This document shows, piece by piece, positions 18,399 through 27,916 of a stretch of DNA of 64,000 bases. The position numbers were made by a program, and so were the translations under genes. The notes below the pieces were generated by a model. It ran no database searches. It was given only the letters and a program-made list of their open reading frames with translations, and was not told the origin of the DNA. Numbering within the stretch: the first letter of the stretch is position 1; every line of letters starts with the position of its first letter. The DNA is from Streptomyces sp. NRRL S-244 (GTDB lineage: Bacteria; Actinomycetota; Actinomycetes; Streptomycetales; Streptomycetaceae): NCBI RefSeq assembly GCF_000717915.1, contig NZ_JOCX01000002.1, forward strand, positions 1 through 64,000. The letters are read 5' to 3'.

Positions 18399-19454
18399 GT
18401 GATCACCATGGACAACACCAGCACTGTTCCCTCCCCGCGTGACGGGAACCCGCAGAGCCCGCTCCTCGAAGTGCGCGACCTGCACGTCGAGTTCCACACC
18501 CGCGACGGCGTGGCCAAGGCCGTCAACGGCGTCAACTACAGCGTGAGCGCCGGCGAGACCCTCGCCGTCCTCGGCGAGTCCGGCTCGGGCAAGTCCGTGA
18601 CGGCGCAGGCCATCATGGGCATCCTCGACATGCCGCCCGGCAAGATCCCGCAGGGCGAGATCTTCTTCCGTGGCCAGGACATGCTCAAGATGAGCTTCGA
18701 GGAGCGGCGCAAGCTGCGCGGCCGGAAGATCGCCATGATCTTCCAGGACGCGCTCTCCTCGCTGAACCCGGTGCTCACCGTCGGCTACCAGCTGGGCGAG
18801 ATGTTCCGCGTCCACCAGGGCCTGTCGAAGAAGGAAGCCCGCCTCAAGGCCATCGAGCTGATGGACAAGGTCAAGATCCCGGCGGCGAAGGAGCGTGTGG
18901 ACGACTACCCGCACCACTTCTCCGGCGGTATGCGCCAGCGCATCATGATCGCCATGGCGATCGCGCTGGAGCCGGACCTGATCATCGCCGACGAGCCGAC
19001 CACGGCCCTCGACGTGACCGTCCAGGCCCAGGTCATGGACCTGCTCGCGGAGCTCCAGCGCGAGCTCAACATGGGCCTGATCCTGATCACCCACGACCTC
19101 GGCGTCGTCGCCGACGTCGCGGACAAGATCGCGGTCATGTACGCCGGCCGGATCGTCGAGACGGCCCCGGTGCACGAGATCTACAAGCGCCCGGCGCACC
19201 CGTACACCCGCGGTCTGCTGGACTCGATCCCGCGCCTGGACCAGAAGGGCCAGGACCTCTTCGCGATCAAGGGCCTGCCGCCCAACCTCCTGCGGCTGCC
19301 GACCGGCTGCTCGTTCAACCCGCGCTGCACCGTCGCGCAGGACATCTGCCGTACCGACGTGCCCCTGCTCCAGGTGGTCAGCGAGCAGGACGGCTCCGAG
19401 CTGCCCGGCCGCGCCAGCGCCTGCCACTTCTGGAAGGAGCAGCTCCATGGCTGA
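18399..19454 (+). CDS. Oligopeptide ABC transporter ATPase (OppD/DppD type)
   Basis: 351 residues. Walker A GESGSGKS is at about 59-66, Q-loop [10 protein letters not shown], signature FSGGMRQR, Walker [13 protein letters not shown] and H-loop ITHDLGVV are all intact. The C-terminal oligopeptide/dipeptide extension has CSFNPRC and ICRTD, the cysteine pattern that binds an iron-sulfur cluster in some Dpp ATPases. The GTG start at 18399 follows GGAGGG by 5 nt; ATG 18408 is in frame. Its 3' end overlaps the next ATPase by 8 nt. Confidence 0.94.
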   Translation: MITMDNTSTVPSPRDGNPQSPLLEVRDLHVEFHTRDGVAKAVNGVNYSVSAGETLAVLGESGSGKSVTAQAIMGILDMPPGKIPQGEIFFRGQDMLKMSFEERRKLRGRKIAMIFQDALSSLNPVLTVGYQLGEMFRVHQGLSKKEARLKAIELMDKVKIPAAKERVDDYPHHFSGGMRQRIMIAMAIALEPDLIIADEPTTALDVTVQAQVMDLLAELQRELNMGLILITHDLGVVADVADKIAVMYAGRIVETAPVHEIYKRPAHPYTRGLLDSIPRLDQKGQDLFAIKGLPPNLLRLPTGCSFNPRCTVAQDICRTDVPLLQVVSEQDGSELPGRASACHFWKEQLHG

Positions 19455-20499
19455 GCTCACCAAGAACGCCCCCGAGCGCGAGCCGATCCTCCAGGTCCGC
19501 AACCTGGTCAAGCACTTCCCGCTGACCCAGGGCATCCTGTTCAAGAAGCAGGTCGGCGCGGTCAAGGCCGTCGACGGCGTCAGCTTCGACCTGTACCAGG
19601 GCGAGACGCTGGGCATCGTCGGCGAGTCCGGCTGTGGCAAGTCCACCGTCGCCAAGCTGCTGATGAACCTGGAGCGGGCCACCGCGGGCGAGGTCTTCTA
19701 CAAGGGCCAGGACATCACCAAGCTGTCCGGGCGCGCGCTGAAGGCCGTCCGCCGCAACATCCAGATGGTGTTCCAGGACCCGTACACCTCGCTGAACCCG
19801 CGCATGACGGTCGGCGACATCATCGGGGAGACCTACGAGATCCACCCCGAGGTGGCTCCCAAGGGCGACCGGCGCCGCAAGGTCCAGGAGCTCCTGGACG
19901 TCGTGGGCCTCAACCCGGAGTACATCAACCGCTACCCGCACCAGTTCTCCGGCGGCCAGCGCCAGCGCATCGGCATCGCCCGCGGCCTCGCGCTCAACCC
20001 GGAGATCATCATCTGCGACGAGCCGGTCTCCGCGCTCGACGTGTCGGTGCAGGCGCAGGTCATCAACCTGATGGAGAAGCTGCAGGAGGAGTTCAACCTC
20101 TCCTACATCTTCATCGCGCACGACCTCTCGATCGTCCGGCACATCTCGGACCGCGTGGGCGTCATGTACCTGGGCAAGCTGGCCGAGATCGGCACCGACG
20201 CCCAGATCTACGACCACCCGACGCACCCGTACACCCAGGCGCTGCTGTCGGCCGTCCCGGTCCCGGACCCGGAGGCGCGCGAGGGCCGCGAGCGGATCAT
20301 CCTCACCGGTGACGTCCCCTCCCCGGCCAACCCGCCGTCGGGCTGCCGCTTCCGCACCCGCTGCTGGAAGGCCGAGGAGCGCTGCTCCACGGAGGAGCCG
20401 GTGCTGGCGATCCCGACGCGCTTCCAGGGCGTGAACTCCCTGGCCGCGCACGAGTCGGCGTGCCACTTCGCGGAGGAGAAGGCCGTCCTGGCCGTCTGA
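19447..20499 (+). CDS. Oligopeptide ABC transporter ATPase (OppF/DppF type)
   Basis: 350 residues, with Walker A GESGCGKS near 59-66, [12 protein letters not shown], signature FSGGQRQR, Walker [13 protein letters not shown] and H-loop IAHDLSIV. The C-terminal substrate-family extension contains [14 protein letters not shown]. It pairs with the preceding OppD-type ATPase as the motor of the importer. It is the last gene of the first operon and is closed by the strong hairpin at 20509-20554. Confidence 0.94.
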   Translation: MAELTKNAPEREPILQVRNLVKHFPLTQGILFKKQVGAVKAVDGVSFDLYQGETLGIVGESGCGKSTVAKLLMNLERATAGEVFYKGQDITKLSGRALKAVRRNIQMVFQDPYTSLNPRMTVGDIIGETYEIHPEVAPKGDRRRKVQELLDVVGLNPEYINRYPHQFSGGQRQRIGIARGLALNPEIIICDEPVSALDVSVQAQVINLMEKLQEEFNLSYIFIAHDLSIVRHISDRVGVMYLGKLAEIGTDAQIYDHPTHPYTQALLSAVPVPDPEAREGRERIILTGDVPSPANPPSGCRFRTRCWKAEERCSTEEPVLAIPTRFQGVNSLAAHESACHFAEEKAVLAV

Positions 20500-20508
20500 T
20501 CCCGCCGG

Positions 20509-20554
20509 AAACCGTACGGGGCCCAGCCGATCCCGGCTGGGCCCCGTACGGTTT
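20509..20554 (+). terminator. Perfect 21-bp hairpin terminator
   Basis: Arms 20509-20529 and 20534-20554 are perfect complements around an ATCC loop, beginning AAACCGTACGG and ending CCGTACGGTTT. It starts 10 nt after the operon stop and is the strongest hairpin in the window. The following binding-protein gene begins only 40 nt later and so needs its own promoter or read-through. Confidence 0.9.
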
Positions 20555-20594
20555 TCCCGCCCACCGAAAGCGACTCCCGAGGAGGCAACCACCC

Positions 20595-22214
20595 ATGCGC
20601 ACAGCGAGCGCCCAGTGGATCGTCGGTGCCGTCGTCGTGGCGATGGCCGCCACGGCGTGCGGCCCCGGCGAGGACGCGAAGGCCGGCAGGACCGGCGGGC
20701 ACATCACCGTGGTCCTCGGCGAGCCGCAGCACGGGCTGGTGGGGCAGGAGACCGCCGAGACCGAGGGGGCCGAAGTCCTCCACGCGCTGTTCACGGGCCT
20801 GGTCGCGTACGACACCAAGACCAACGAGCCCAAGCTGGCGATCGCCGAGTCCGTCGACACCACGGACTCGAAGACCTGGACGATCAGGATCAAGGACGGG
20901 TACACCTTCCACAACGGCGAGAAGGTCGACGCACAGTCCTTCGTCCGGGCCTGGAACTGGGGTGCCAACCAGGAGAACACCGCCGAGTCGATGGGCTTCT
21001 TCTCGAAGATCGAGGGCTCGCAGGAGCTGGCCCCGGGCAAGGGCAGGACGCCCACCGCCAAGGAGCTGAGCGGCCTGCGGGTCATCGACGACAGGACCTT
21101 CACCGTCACCCTGAAGGCACCGTTCTCGCAGTTCAGGACCATGCTGGGGTACGACGCCTTCTACCCGCTGCCCAAGGCGTTCGAGGCCGACCCGAAGGGG
21201 TTCGGCGAGGCCCCGATCGGGAATGGCCCGTTCCGCATGGACGGCACGTGGGAGCACCACAAGCAGATCAAGGTCAAGAAGTACGACAAGTACCCGGCCG
21301 AGGGCCGCGCCAAGCTCGACGCCGTGACCTTCAAGATCTACGACAACCTGGACACCGCCTACAACGACCTGCACAAGAACGCCCTGCAGATCACCGACAA
21401 GCTGCCGGTCTCCGCGCTCGCCACCGTCTCCGAGGAGTTCGGCGACCGCTACATCTACAAGCCGGAAGCCTCCGTCGGCTACCTCGGCTTCCCGCTGGAG
21501 GCCAACCCCGAGGCCTTCGGCAAGGCCGATATCCGCAAGGCGATCTCGATGGCCATCGACCGCGAGGCCATCTCGAAGAAAGTCTTCCAGGGCACCCGCA
21601 AACCGGCCGACGACTTCATCAGCCCGATCGTCCCCGGCTACCGCAGGGGAGCCCTGGGCGAGGCCGGTACGTACAACCCGACCAAGGCGAAGGCACTGTT
21701 CCAGCAGGCCGGCGGCATACCGGGCAACAGGCTGGAGCTCGGCTACAACGAAGACGGCGGCCACAAGGAGTGGATCGAGGCCGTCGCCGCGCAGCTGAAG
21801 GCGAACCTCGGCATCGAGGTGACCGCCAAGCAGTACCAGAGCTCCGCCGCCCTGATCGACGACGTGAAGTCGCAGAAGTTCAAGGGCGCCTTCCGCATGG
21901 GCTGGGCCATGGACTACCCGGCGGCCGAGAACTACCTGCGCCCGGTCTTCTCCAAGGAGGCCATCGCGAACGGCTCCAACTTCGGGCGCTACGGCAACGA
22001 CGAGTTCGAGGCCGTCCTCGCCGCGGCCGACCGGGCGACCGACCCGGCCGAGAGCCTGAAGCTCTACCAGCAGGCCGACGACATCGTCATCAGGGACCTC
22101 CCGTACATCCCCGTCTTCACCTACATGTCGGCGGTGGCCTACTCCAAGACCGTGAAGAACGTCGGGGTCGACGCACAGGGCCGCATGGACCTGGCGCACG
22201 TCGAGCTCAACTGA
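20595..22214 (+). CDS. Orphan oligopeptide-binding lipoprotein
   Basis: 539 residues, SBP_bac_5 family, lipobox C22 (AATAC). AGGAGG lies upstream of ATG 20595. It is closely similar in layout to the binding protein at 14703 (FHNGEKVDAQSFVRAWNWGAN, IGNGPFRMDGTWEHHKQI) but has no permease or ATPase of its own, since an acetyltransferase gene follows. It may feed either neighbouring transporter with a different peptide, or act as a receptor. Probably a duplication product that later diverged. Confidence 0.9.
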   Translation: MRTASAQWIVGAVVVAMAATACGPGEDAKAGRTGGHITVVLGEPQHGLVGQETAETEGAEVLHALFTGLVAYDTKTNEPKLAIAESVDTTDSKTWTIRIKDGYTFHNGEKVDAQSFVRAWNWGANQENTAESMGFFSKIEGSQELAPGKGRTPTAKELSGLRVIDDRTFTVTLKAPFSQFRTMLGYDAFYPLPKAFEADPKGFGEAPIGNGPFRMDGTWEHHKQIKVKKYDKYPAEGRAKLDAVTFKIYDNLDTAYNDLHKNALQITDKLPVSALATVSEEFGDRYIYKPEASVGYLGFPLEANPEAFGKADIRKAISMAIDREAISKKVFQGTRKPADDFISPIVPGYRRGALGEAGTYNPTKAKALFQQAGGIPGNRLELGYNEDGGHKEWIEAVAAQLKANLGIEVTAKQYQSSAALIDDVKSQKFKGAFRMGWAMDYPAAENYLRPVFSKEAIANGSNFGRYGNDEFEAVLAAADRATDPAESLKLYQQADDIVIRDLPYIPVFTYMSAVAYSKTVKNVGVDAQGRMDLAHVELN

Positions 22215-22280
22215 CACACCGCCGGGGGCCGCGCCGAAAGTGAGTTGCGGGGGCGCCGCCGACGGGCGGACAGTGGGCGG

Positions 22281-23246
22281 GTGACCGCGACACCGTACGC
22301 CCGCCGGAGCCGGAGCACGCTGACCGTACGGCCCGCCGGGCCCGGGGACGCGTCCGACATCTGCGCCCTGCTCAACGCCGTCGACCTCATCGAGATCGGC
22401 AGACCGGAGAGCGACCTCGCCGCCGTCGAGGCCGACCTCCACCACCCCGACACCGACCTGGCCAAGGACTCCTGGCTGGCCTTCGAGGGGGGCCGGCTCG
22501 TGGCCTACGCCCAGGTGTGGGCCGACTCCGGGCCCGGCAGGGTCGACTCCGAGCACTACGTGCTGCCCGGCCACCGCGAAGCCGCCGTCCGGCTGCTGGA
22601 GCTGATGGAGATCCGGGCCCGCGAGCTCACCGCCGGGGCGGGGAACGCCGTCTTGAGGCTCCAGCTCAACGTGAAGCCCGTCCTCGACGCCGACGTGCTG
22701 CCCGGCCGCGGCTACCGGTCCGTACGCCGCTACCAGGTGATGACCCGGGCGCTGTCCCCCGCCGCCGACCTGCCGCCCGCCCCTCCCGGGGGACTCGTCC
22801 TGCGCGACTGCGCCGCCGACGAGGCCGACCGCCGCCGGGTCCACGCCCTGGTCGAGGAGACCTTCTCCGCCCACTTCGGCCATGTGCACCGCCCGTACGA
22901 GGCGTGGCTGGACCACCTCGGCGCCCGCACCCTCGACTGGTCGCTGGTCTGGATCGCGAGCCTGCCCGGCGCCGGAGACGTGGGCGTCCTGCTGACCCGC
23001 GACGACCGCACCAGCATGGCCTGGCTGGGCCACCTCGGCGTCCGCGCCGACCTGCGCGGCCGCGGCATCGGCGGCTTCCTGCTGCGCCACGCCTTCGCCG
23101 CCTACGCGGCCCGCGGGCGGGACACCCTGGGCCTCGGCGTGGACACCCGCAACGCGACCGGCGCGCTCGCGCTGTACGAGGCGCACGGCATGACCCTGCA
23201 CTACGCGGTGGACACCTGGGAGCTGAGTTTGCACTCGGGCGGGTGA
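22281..23246 (+). CDS. GNAT-family N-acetyltransferase with two GNAT folds
   Basis: 321 residues. The N-terminal half (LTVRPAGPGDASDICALLN) is a degenerate GNAT fold. The C-terminal half has the acetyl-CoA motif HLGVRADLRGRGIGGFLLRHAF, with the RGRGIG pyrophosphate loop, and DTRNATGALALYEAHGM. Such tandem enzymes resemble the mycothiol synthase (MshD) architecture, but this alone does not prove that role. The GTG start at 22281 has only a weak purine site; TTG 22245 is an alternative. It sits between two binding-protein genes. Substrate unknown. Confidence 0.85.
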   Translation: MTATPYARRSRSTLTVRPAGPGDASDICALLNAVDLIEIGRPESDLAAVEADLHHPDTDLAKDSWLAFEGGRLVAYAQVWADSGPGRVDSEHYVLPGHREAAVRLLELMEIRARELTAGAGNAVLRLQLNVKPVLDADVLPGRGYRSVRRYQVMTRALSPAADLPPAPPGGLVLRDCAADEADRRRVHALVEETFSAHFGHVHRPYEAWLDHLGARTLDWSLVWIASLPGAGDVGVLLTRDDRTSMAWLGHLGVRADLRGRGIGGFLLRHAFAAYAARGRDTLGLGVDTRNATGALALYEAHGMTLHYAVDTWELSLHSGG

Positions 23247-23352
23247 CAGGCGCGGGACGCGAGGGTGCAATCGGTCCAACCACGACCGATCCGGCCCCCA
23301 CATAGGGTGACATTGGGCCCTAAGTGAGTCTTGGGAGCCAAGGAGGCACTCC

Positions 23353-24981
23353 ATGCGCGGAGCCACCCACGCCAAGTGGGCCGCATGTGCGATGGCCGTC
23401 GCCCTCGCGGCGACGGCCTGCGGCGGTAGCGACAGCGGCGGAGGCGGCGGTGGCGCGGGAATCGTCAGCTCCTCCTGGGGTGACCCGCAGAACCCTCTGG
23501 AGCCGGCCAACACCAACGAGGTGCAGGGCGGCAAGGTCCTCGACATGATCTTCCGGGGCCTCAAGCGGTACGACCCGAAGACCGGCGCGGCCGAGAACAT
23601 GCTCGCCGAAAAGATCGAGACGACCGACAGCCAGAACTTCACCGTCACGCTGAAGGACGGCTGGAAGTTCAGCAACGACGAGGCGGTCACCGCGCAGTCC
23701 TTCGTGGACGCCTGGAACTACGGCGCGGACGTGCGCAACAAGCAGAACAACTCGCCGTTCTTCTCCAACATCGTCGGCTACGAGGACGTCCACCCCGCCT
23801 CCGGTGAGCCCAAGGCCAAGACGATGTCCGGACTGGTCGTCAAGAACCCCAAGACCTTCACCGTTGCCCTGAAGAACAAGTTCTCCACCTGGCCCGAGAC
23901 CCTCGGCTACCAGGCCTTCTCCCCGCTGCCCAAGGCCTTCTTCACCGACCACGCCGGCTGGCTGAACAAGCCGATCGGCAACGGACCGTACACGGTGGAC
24001 TCGTACACCAAGGGCACCGGCATGAAGCTGCGCACCTGGGACGGCTACCCGGGCGAGGACAAGGCGCAGAACAGCGGCGTCGACCTCAAGGTCTACACCG
24101 ACAACAACACCGCCTACACGGACCTGATCTCCGGCAACCTCGACCTCGTCGACGACATCCCCGCGCAGCAGCTGAAGAACGTCAAGAACGACCTCGGTGA
24201 CCGGTACATCAACCAGCCGGCCCTCATCATCCAGACCCTCACCTTCCCGCTGTACGACCCGCAGTGGAGCAAGGAGGGCATGGAGAACGTCCGCCGCGGC
24301 ATCTCCATGGCGATCAACCGCGACGAGATCACCAAGCAGATCTTCCGCGAGACCCGCACCCCGGCCAAGGACTGGACCTCGCCGGCCCTCGGCGAGAAGG
24401 GCGGCTTCAACGCCACGCTCTGCGGCGACGCCTGCAAGTACGACCCGGCCGCGGCCAAGAAGCTCATCCAGGACGCCGGCGGGCTCCCCGGCGGCAAGGT
24501 CACGCTGACGTCCAACGTGGACACCGGCTCGCACCGCGACTGGATGGACGCCGTCTGCAACAGCATCAACAACGCGATCGGCGAGGGCCCGGTCTGCACG
24601 GTCAACCCGATCGGCACCTTCGCCGACTTCCGCAACCAGCAGAGCTCCTTCAAGCTGACCGGCCCCTTCCGCTCCGGCTGGCAGGCTGACTACCCGCTGA
24701 TCCAGAACTTCCTCCAGCCGCTCTACTACACCGGCGCCTCCTCCAACTACGGGAAGTTCAGCAACCCGGAGTTCGACAAGCTCGTCGACGAGGCCAACCA
24801 GGAGAGCGACGCGGCCAAGGCCATCGCGAAGTTCCAGGACTCCGAGAAGATCCTCGCCGCGCAGATGCCCTCCATCCCGCTCTGGTACCAGAACGGCAGC
24901 GCGGGCTACGCCGAGCGGCTCACGGACGTGGCGCTCAACCAGTTCAGCGTCCCCGTCTACAACGAGATCAAGGTCAGCTGA
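23353..24981 (+). CDS. Peptide ABC transporter substrate-binding lipoprotein
   Basis: 542 residues, SBP_bac_5 family. Signal ends in LAATAC (C23) followed by a Gly/Ser linker. Recognisable segments include WKFSNDEAVTAQSFVDAWNYG and IGNGPYTVDSYTKG. AAGGAGG precedes ATG 23353. A TAGGGT at 23303-23308 could be the -10 of this operon. It is first of the second five-gene transporter operon, with a 30-nt gap to the permease, in contrast to the 174-nt structured spacer of the first operon. Confidence 0.93.
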   Translation: MRGATHAKWAACAMAVALAATACGGSDSGGGGGGAGIVSSSWGDPQNPLEPANTNEVQGGKVLDMIFRGLKRYDPKTGAAENMLAEKIETTDSQNFTVTLKDGWKFSNDEAVTAQSFVDAWNYGADVRNKQNNSPFFSNIVGYEDVHPASGEPKAKTMSGLVVKNPKTFTVALKNKFSTWPETLGYQAFSPLPKAFFTDHAGWLNKPIGNGPYTVDSYTKGTGMKLRTWDGYPGEDKAQNSGVDLKVYTDNNTAYTDLISGNLDLVDDIPAQQLKNVKNDLGDRYINQPALIIQTLTFPLYDPQWSKEGMENVRRGISMAINRDEITKQIFRETRTPAKDWTSPALGEKGGFNATLCGDACKYDPAAAKKLIQDAGGLPGGKVTLTSNVDTGSHRDWMDAVCNSINNAIGEGPVCTVNPIGTFADFRNQQSSFKLTGPFRSGWQADYPLIQNFLQPLYYTGASSNYGKFSNPEFDKLVDEANQESDAAKAIAKFQDSEKILAAQMPSIPLWYQNGSAGYAERLTDVALNQFSVPVYNEIKVS

Positions 24982-25011
24982 CCCCCAGTCGGATCGATCC
25001 TGGAGCAGTCC

Positions 25012-25935
25012 ATGGGACGTTACGTGATCCGGCGGCTGCTCCAGATGATCCCGGTGTTCATCGGCAGCACGTTCCTGATCTTCTTCATGGTGTACGCGCT
25101 CGGCGACCCGGTCGCCGCCCTCTTCGGCGACAAGGCGCCCGACCCCGCCACCGCCGCGCGCATCCGCAAGGACCTCTACCTCGACCGGCCCCTGTGGGAG
25201 CAGTACCTCCACTACATGGGCCAGATCTTCCAGGGCGACTTCGGCACGGCCTTCAACGGCCAGCCCGTCACCGAGCTGATGGCCTCGGCCTTCCCCGTCA
25301 CCCTGCGCCTGACCGTCGTCGCGATCTTCTTCGAGATCGTCATCGGCATCACCCTCGGCGTGGTCAGCGGGCTGCGCCGCGGCAAGTCCGTCGACACCTC
25401 CGTACTGGTGCTCACCCTCGTGGTCATCTCCGTGCCGACGTTCGTGACGGGCTATCTGCTCCAGTACCTCTTCGGCGTCAAATGGGGCTGGGTCCGGCCC
25501 ACCGTCTCCCCGGACGCCCCCCTCAACGAGCTGATCCTGCCCGGCATCGTGCTCGCGCTGGTCTCCCTCGCGTACGTCACCCGGCTCTCGCGCACCTCCA
25601 TCGCCGAGAACGTCAAGGCCGACTACGTGCGCACCGCCGTCGCCAAGGGCCTCCCGCGGCGCCGCGTCGTCACCCGCCACCTGCTGCGCAACTCGCTCAT
25701 CCCCGTCGTCACCTTCATCGGCACCGACATCGGCGCCCTGATGGGCGGCGCCATCGTCACCGAGCGGATCTTCAACATCCACGGCGTCGGATACCAGCTC
25801 TACCAGGGCATCCTGCGCAACAACTCCCCGACGGTGGTCGGCTTCGTGACCATCCTCGTCATCGTCTTCCTGCTGGCGAACCTGCTCGTCGACCTGCTCT
25901 ACGCGGTCCTGGACCCGAGGATCCGTTATGCCTGA
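25012..25935 (+). CDS. Peptide ABC transporter permease (DppB type)
   Basis: 307 residues, MGRYVIRRLLQMIPVFIG start, six predicted helices, EAA loop RTAVAKGLPRRRVVTRHLLRNSLIPV and ending LYAVLDPRIRYA. It is close to the permease at 16515, showing that the two operons are paralogous. It overlaps the following permease by 8 nt. Confidence 0.93.
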   Translation: MGRYVIRRLLQMIPVFIGSTFLIFFMVYALGDPVAALFGDKAPDPATAARIRKDLYLDRPLWEQYLHYMGQIFQGDFGTAFNGQPVTELMASAFPVTLRLTVVAIFFEIVIGITLGVVSGLRRGKSVDTSVLVLTLVVISVPTFVTGYLLQYLFGVKWGWVRPTVSPDAPLNELILPGIVLALVSLAYVTRLSRTSIAENVKADYVRTAVAKGLPRRRVVTRHLLRNSLIPVVTFIGTDIGALMGGAIVTERIFNIHGVGYQLYQGILRNNSPTVVGFVTILVIVFLLANLLVDLLYAVLDPRIRYA

Positions 25936-26929
25936 GCCCAGCGAGCCCGCCTACGACCCACTGGAACCCGGAAAGGGGGAGGCCATCGCCCCCACCGGCC
26001 AGGGCGGTCCCATGGATCTCGCGCTCGACGAGGCCGAGAGCCTGGAGAAGCCGCTCGGCGACGCGCCCACCGGTCCCCAGGAGAGGGCCCGCTCCCTGTG
26101 GTCCGACGCCTGGCACCAACTGCGCCGCAACCCCGTCTTCATCATCTCCTCGCTGATGATCCTGTTCCTCGTGATCATCGCGATCTGGCCGCAGCTCATC
26201 GCCGGCGGCGACCCGCTCCAGTGCGACCTGTCCAAGTCCCAGCAGGGTTCCTCGCCCGGCCACCCCTTCGGTTACGACACCCAGGGCTGCGACGTCTACA
26301 CCCGCACCGTCTACGGAGCCCGCGCCTCCATCACCGTCGGCGTCTGCGCCACCCTCGGCGCGACCCTGCTCGGCGCGGTGCTCGGCGGGCTCGCCGGGTT
26401 CTTCGGCGGCTGGGGCGACTCGCTGCTCTCCCGGGTCGCGGACATCTTCTTCGGCATCCCCGTCGTCCTCGGCGGCCTGGTCTTCCTCTCCGTGGTCACC
26501 AGCACCACCGTCTGGCCGGTCGTCGGCTTCATCGTGCTCCTCGGCTGGCCGCAGATCGCCCGCATCGGCCGCGGCTCCGTCATCACCGCCAAACAGAACG
26601 ACTACGTCCAGGCCGCCCGGGCCCTCGGCGCCGGCAACGGCCGGATGCTGCTGCGGCACGTGGCGCCCAACGCCATCGCCCCCGTCATCGTCGTCGCCAC
26701 CATCGCCCTGGGCACGTACATCGCCCTGGAGGCCACCCTGTCCTTCCTCGGCGTCGGCCTGCGCCCGCCCACCGTCTCCTGGGGCATCGACATCTCCAAC
26801 GCGGCCTCGCAGATCCGCAACGCCCCGCACATGCTGCTCTGGCCCGCGGGCGCGCTGAGCCTGACCGTGCTCGCGTTCATCATGCTCGGCGACGCGGCCC
26901 GCGACGCCCTCGACCCCAAACTGCGCTGA
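25928..26929 (+). CDS. Peptide ABC transporter permease (DppC type)
   Basis: 333 residues. A 50-residue polar N-terminus (GEAIAPTGQGGPMDL...) precedes LWSDAWHQLRRNPVFIISS and six helices. The EAA loop KQNDYVQAARALGAGNGRMLLRHVAPNAIAPV and FLGVGLRPPTVSWGIDIS are typical. CDVYT in the first periplasmic loop differs from the paralogue at 17440 (YDGQGRSVYAR), which may reflect a different partner. ATG 25928 overlaps the upstream stop. Confidence 0.93.
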   Translation: MPEPSEPAYDPLEPGKGEAIAPTGQGGPMDLALDEAESLEKPLGDAPTGPQERARSLWSDAWHQLRRNPVFIISSLMILFLVIIAIWPQLIAGGDPLQCDLSKSQQGSSPGHPFGYDTQGCDVYTRTVYGARASITVGVCATLGATLLGAVLGGLAGFFGGWGDSLLSRVADIFFGIPVVLGGLVFLSVVTSTTVWPVVGFIVLLGWPQIARIGRGSVITAKQNDYVQAARALGAGNGRMLLRHVAPNAIAPVIVVATIALGTYIALEATLSFLGVGLRPPTVSWGIDISNAASQIRNAPHMLLWPAGALSLTVLAFIMLGDAARDALDPKLR

Positions 26930-26941
26930 GGAGTGGGCACC

Positions 26942-27916
26942 ATGCTGCTCGAAGTCCGCGACCTCCATGTGGAGTTCCGTACGCGGGACGGAGTCGCCAA
27001 GGCCGTCAACGGCGTCAACTACTCGGTGGACGAGGGCGAGACGCTCGCCGTGCTCGGCGAGTCCGGCTCGGGCAAATCGGTGACCGCGCAGGCCGTGATG
27101 GGCATCCTCGACATCCCGCCCGGGCGGATCGCGGGCGGCGAGATCCTCTTCAAGGGCAAGGACCTGCTGAAGATGAAGGAGGAGGAGCGGCGGAAGATCC
27201 GCGGCGCCGACATGGCGATGATCTTCCAGGACGCCCTGTCCTCCCTGAACCCGGTCCTCAGCGTGGGCGCCCAGCTCGGCGAGATGTACGAGGTCCACCG
27301 CGGGATGTCCCGCAAGGACGCCAAGGCCAAGGCCGTCGAGCTGATGGACCGGGTGAAGATCCCGGCGGCGCGGGAACGGGTGGGGGACTACCCGCACCAG
27401 TTCTCGGGCGGCATGCGCCAGCGCATCATGATCGCGATGGCGCTGGCCCTGGAGCCCTCCCTGATCATCGCGGACGAGCCGACGACGGCCCTGGACGTGA
27501 CCGTCCAGGCCCAGGTGATGGACCTGCTCGCGGAGCTCCAGCGCGAGCTCAACATGGGGCTCATCCTCATCACCCACGACCTCGGTGTGGTCGCCGACGT
27601 AGCCGACAAGATCGCCGTCATGTACGCGGGCCGGATCGTCGAGGCGGCCCCCGTCCACGAGATCTACGCCGCTCCCGCCCACCCGTACACCCGCGGCCTG
27701 CTCGACTCCATCCCGCGCCTCGACCAGAAGGGCCAGGAGCTGTACGCGATCAAGGGCCTGCCGCCGAACCTGCTGGCCATCCCGCCCGGCTGCGCCTTCA
27801 ACCCGCGCTGCCCGATGGCCCAGGCGGTCTGCCGCACCGACGTCCCGCCGCTCGCGCAGGTGGGCGCGGACCGCACGAGCGCGTGCTTCTTCTGGAAGGA
27901 GTGCCTCGGTGGCTGA
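26942..27916 (+). CDS. Peptide ABC transporter ATPase (DppD type)
   Basis: 324 residues. Walker A GESGSGKS at 39-46, FSGGMRQR signature, [12 protein letters not shown]alker B and ITHDLGVV H-loop are intact. The C-terminal CAFNPRC and VCRTD belong to the oligopeptide ATPase extension. ATG 26942 is preferred because GGAG lies 8 nt upstream; GTG 26933 sits almost on that site. It overlaps the last gene by 8 nt. Confidence 0.94.
   Translation: MLLEVRDLHVEFRTRDGVAKAVNGVNYSVDEGETLAVLGESGSGKSVTAQAVMGILDIPPGRIAGGEILFKGKDLLKMKEEERRKIRGADMAMIFQDALSSLNPVLSVGAQLGEMYEVHRGMSRKDAKAKAVELMDRVKIPAARERVGDYPHQFSGGMRQRIMIAMALALEPSLIIADEPTTALDVTVQAQVMDLLAELQRELNMGLILITHDLGVVADVADKIAVMYAGRIVEAAPVHEIYAAPAHPYTRGLLDSIPRLDQKGQELYAIKGLPPNLLAIPPGCAFNPRCPMAQAVCRTDVPPLAQVGADRTSACFFWKECLGG

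Noticed and set aside
20460..20594. Extension of the orphan binding protein upstream of 20595
   Set aside because: It would read through the 21-bp terminator; a signal peptide and AGGAGG fix the start at 20595.
23353..24981. Second copy of bldK by sequence identity alone
   Set aside because: Both operons fit the family; orthology to bldK cannot be decided by eye.
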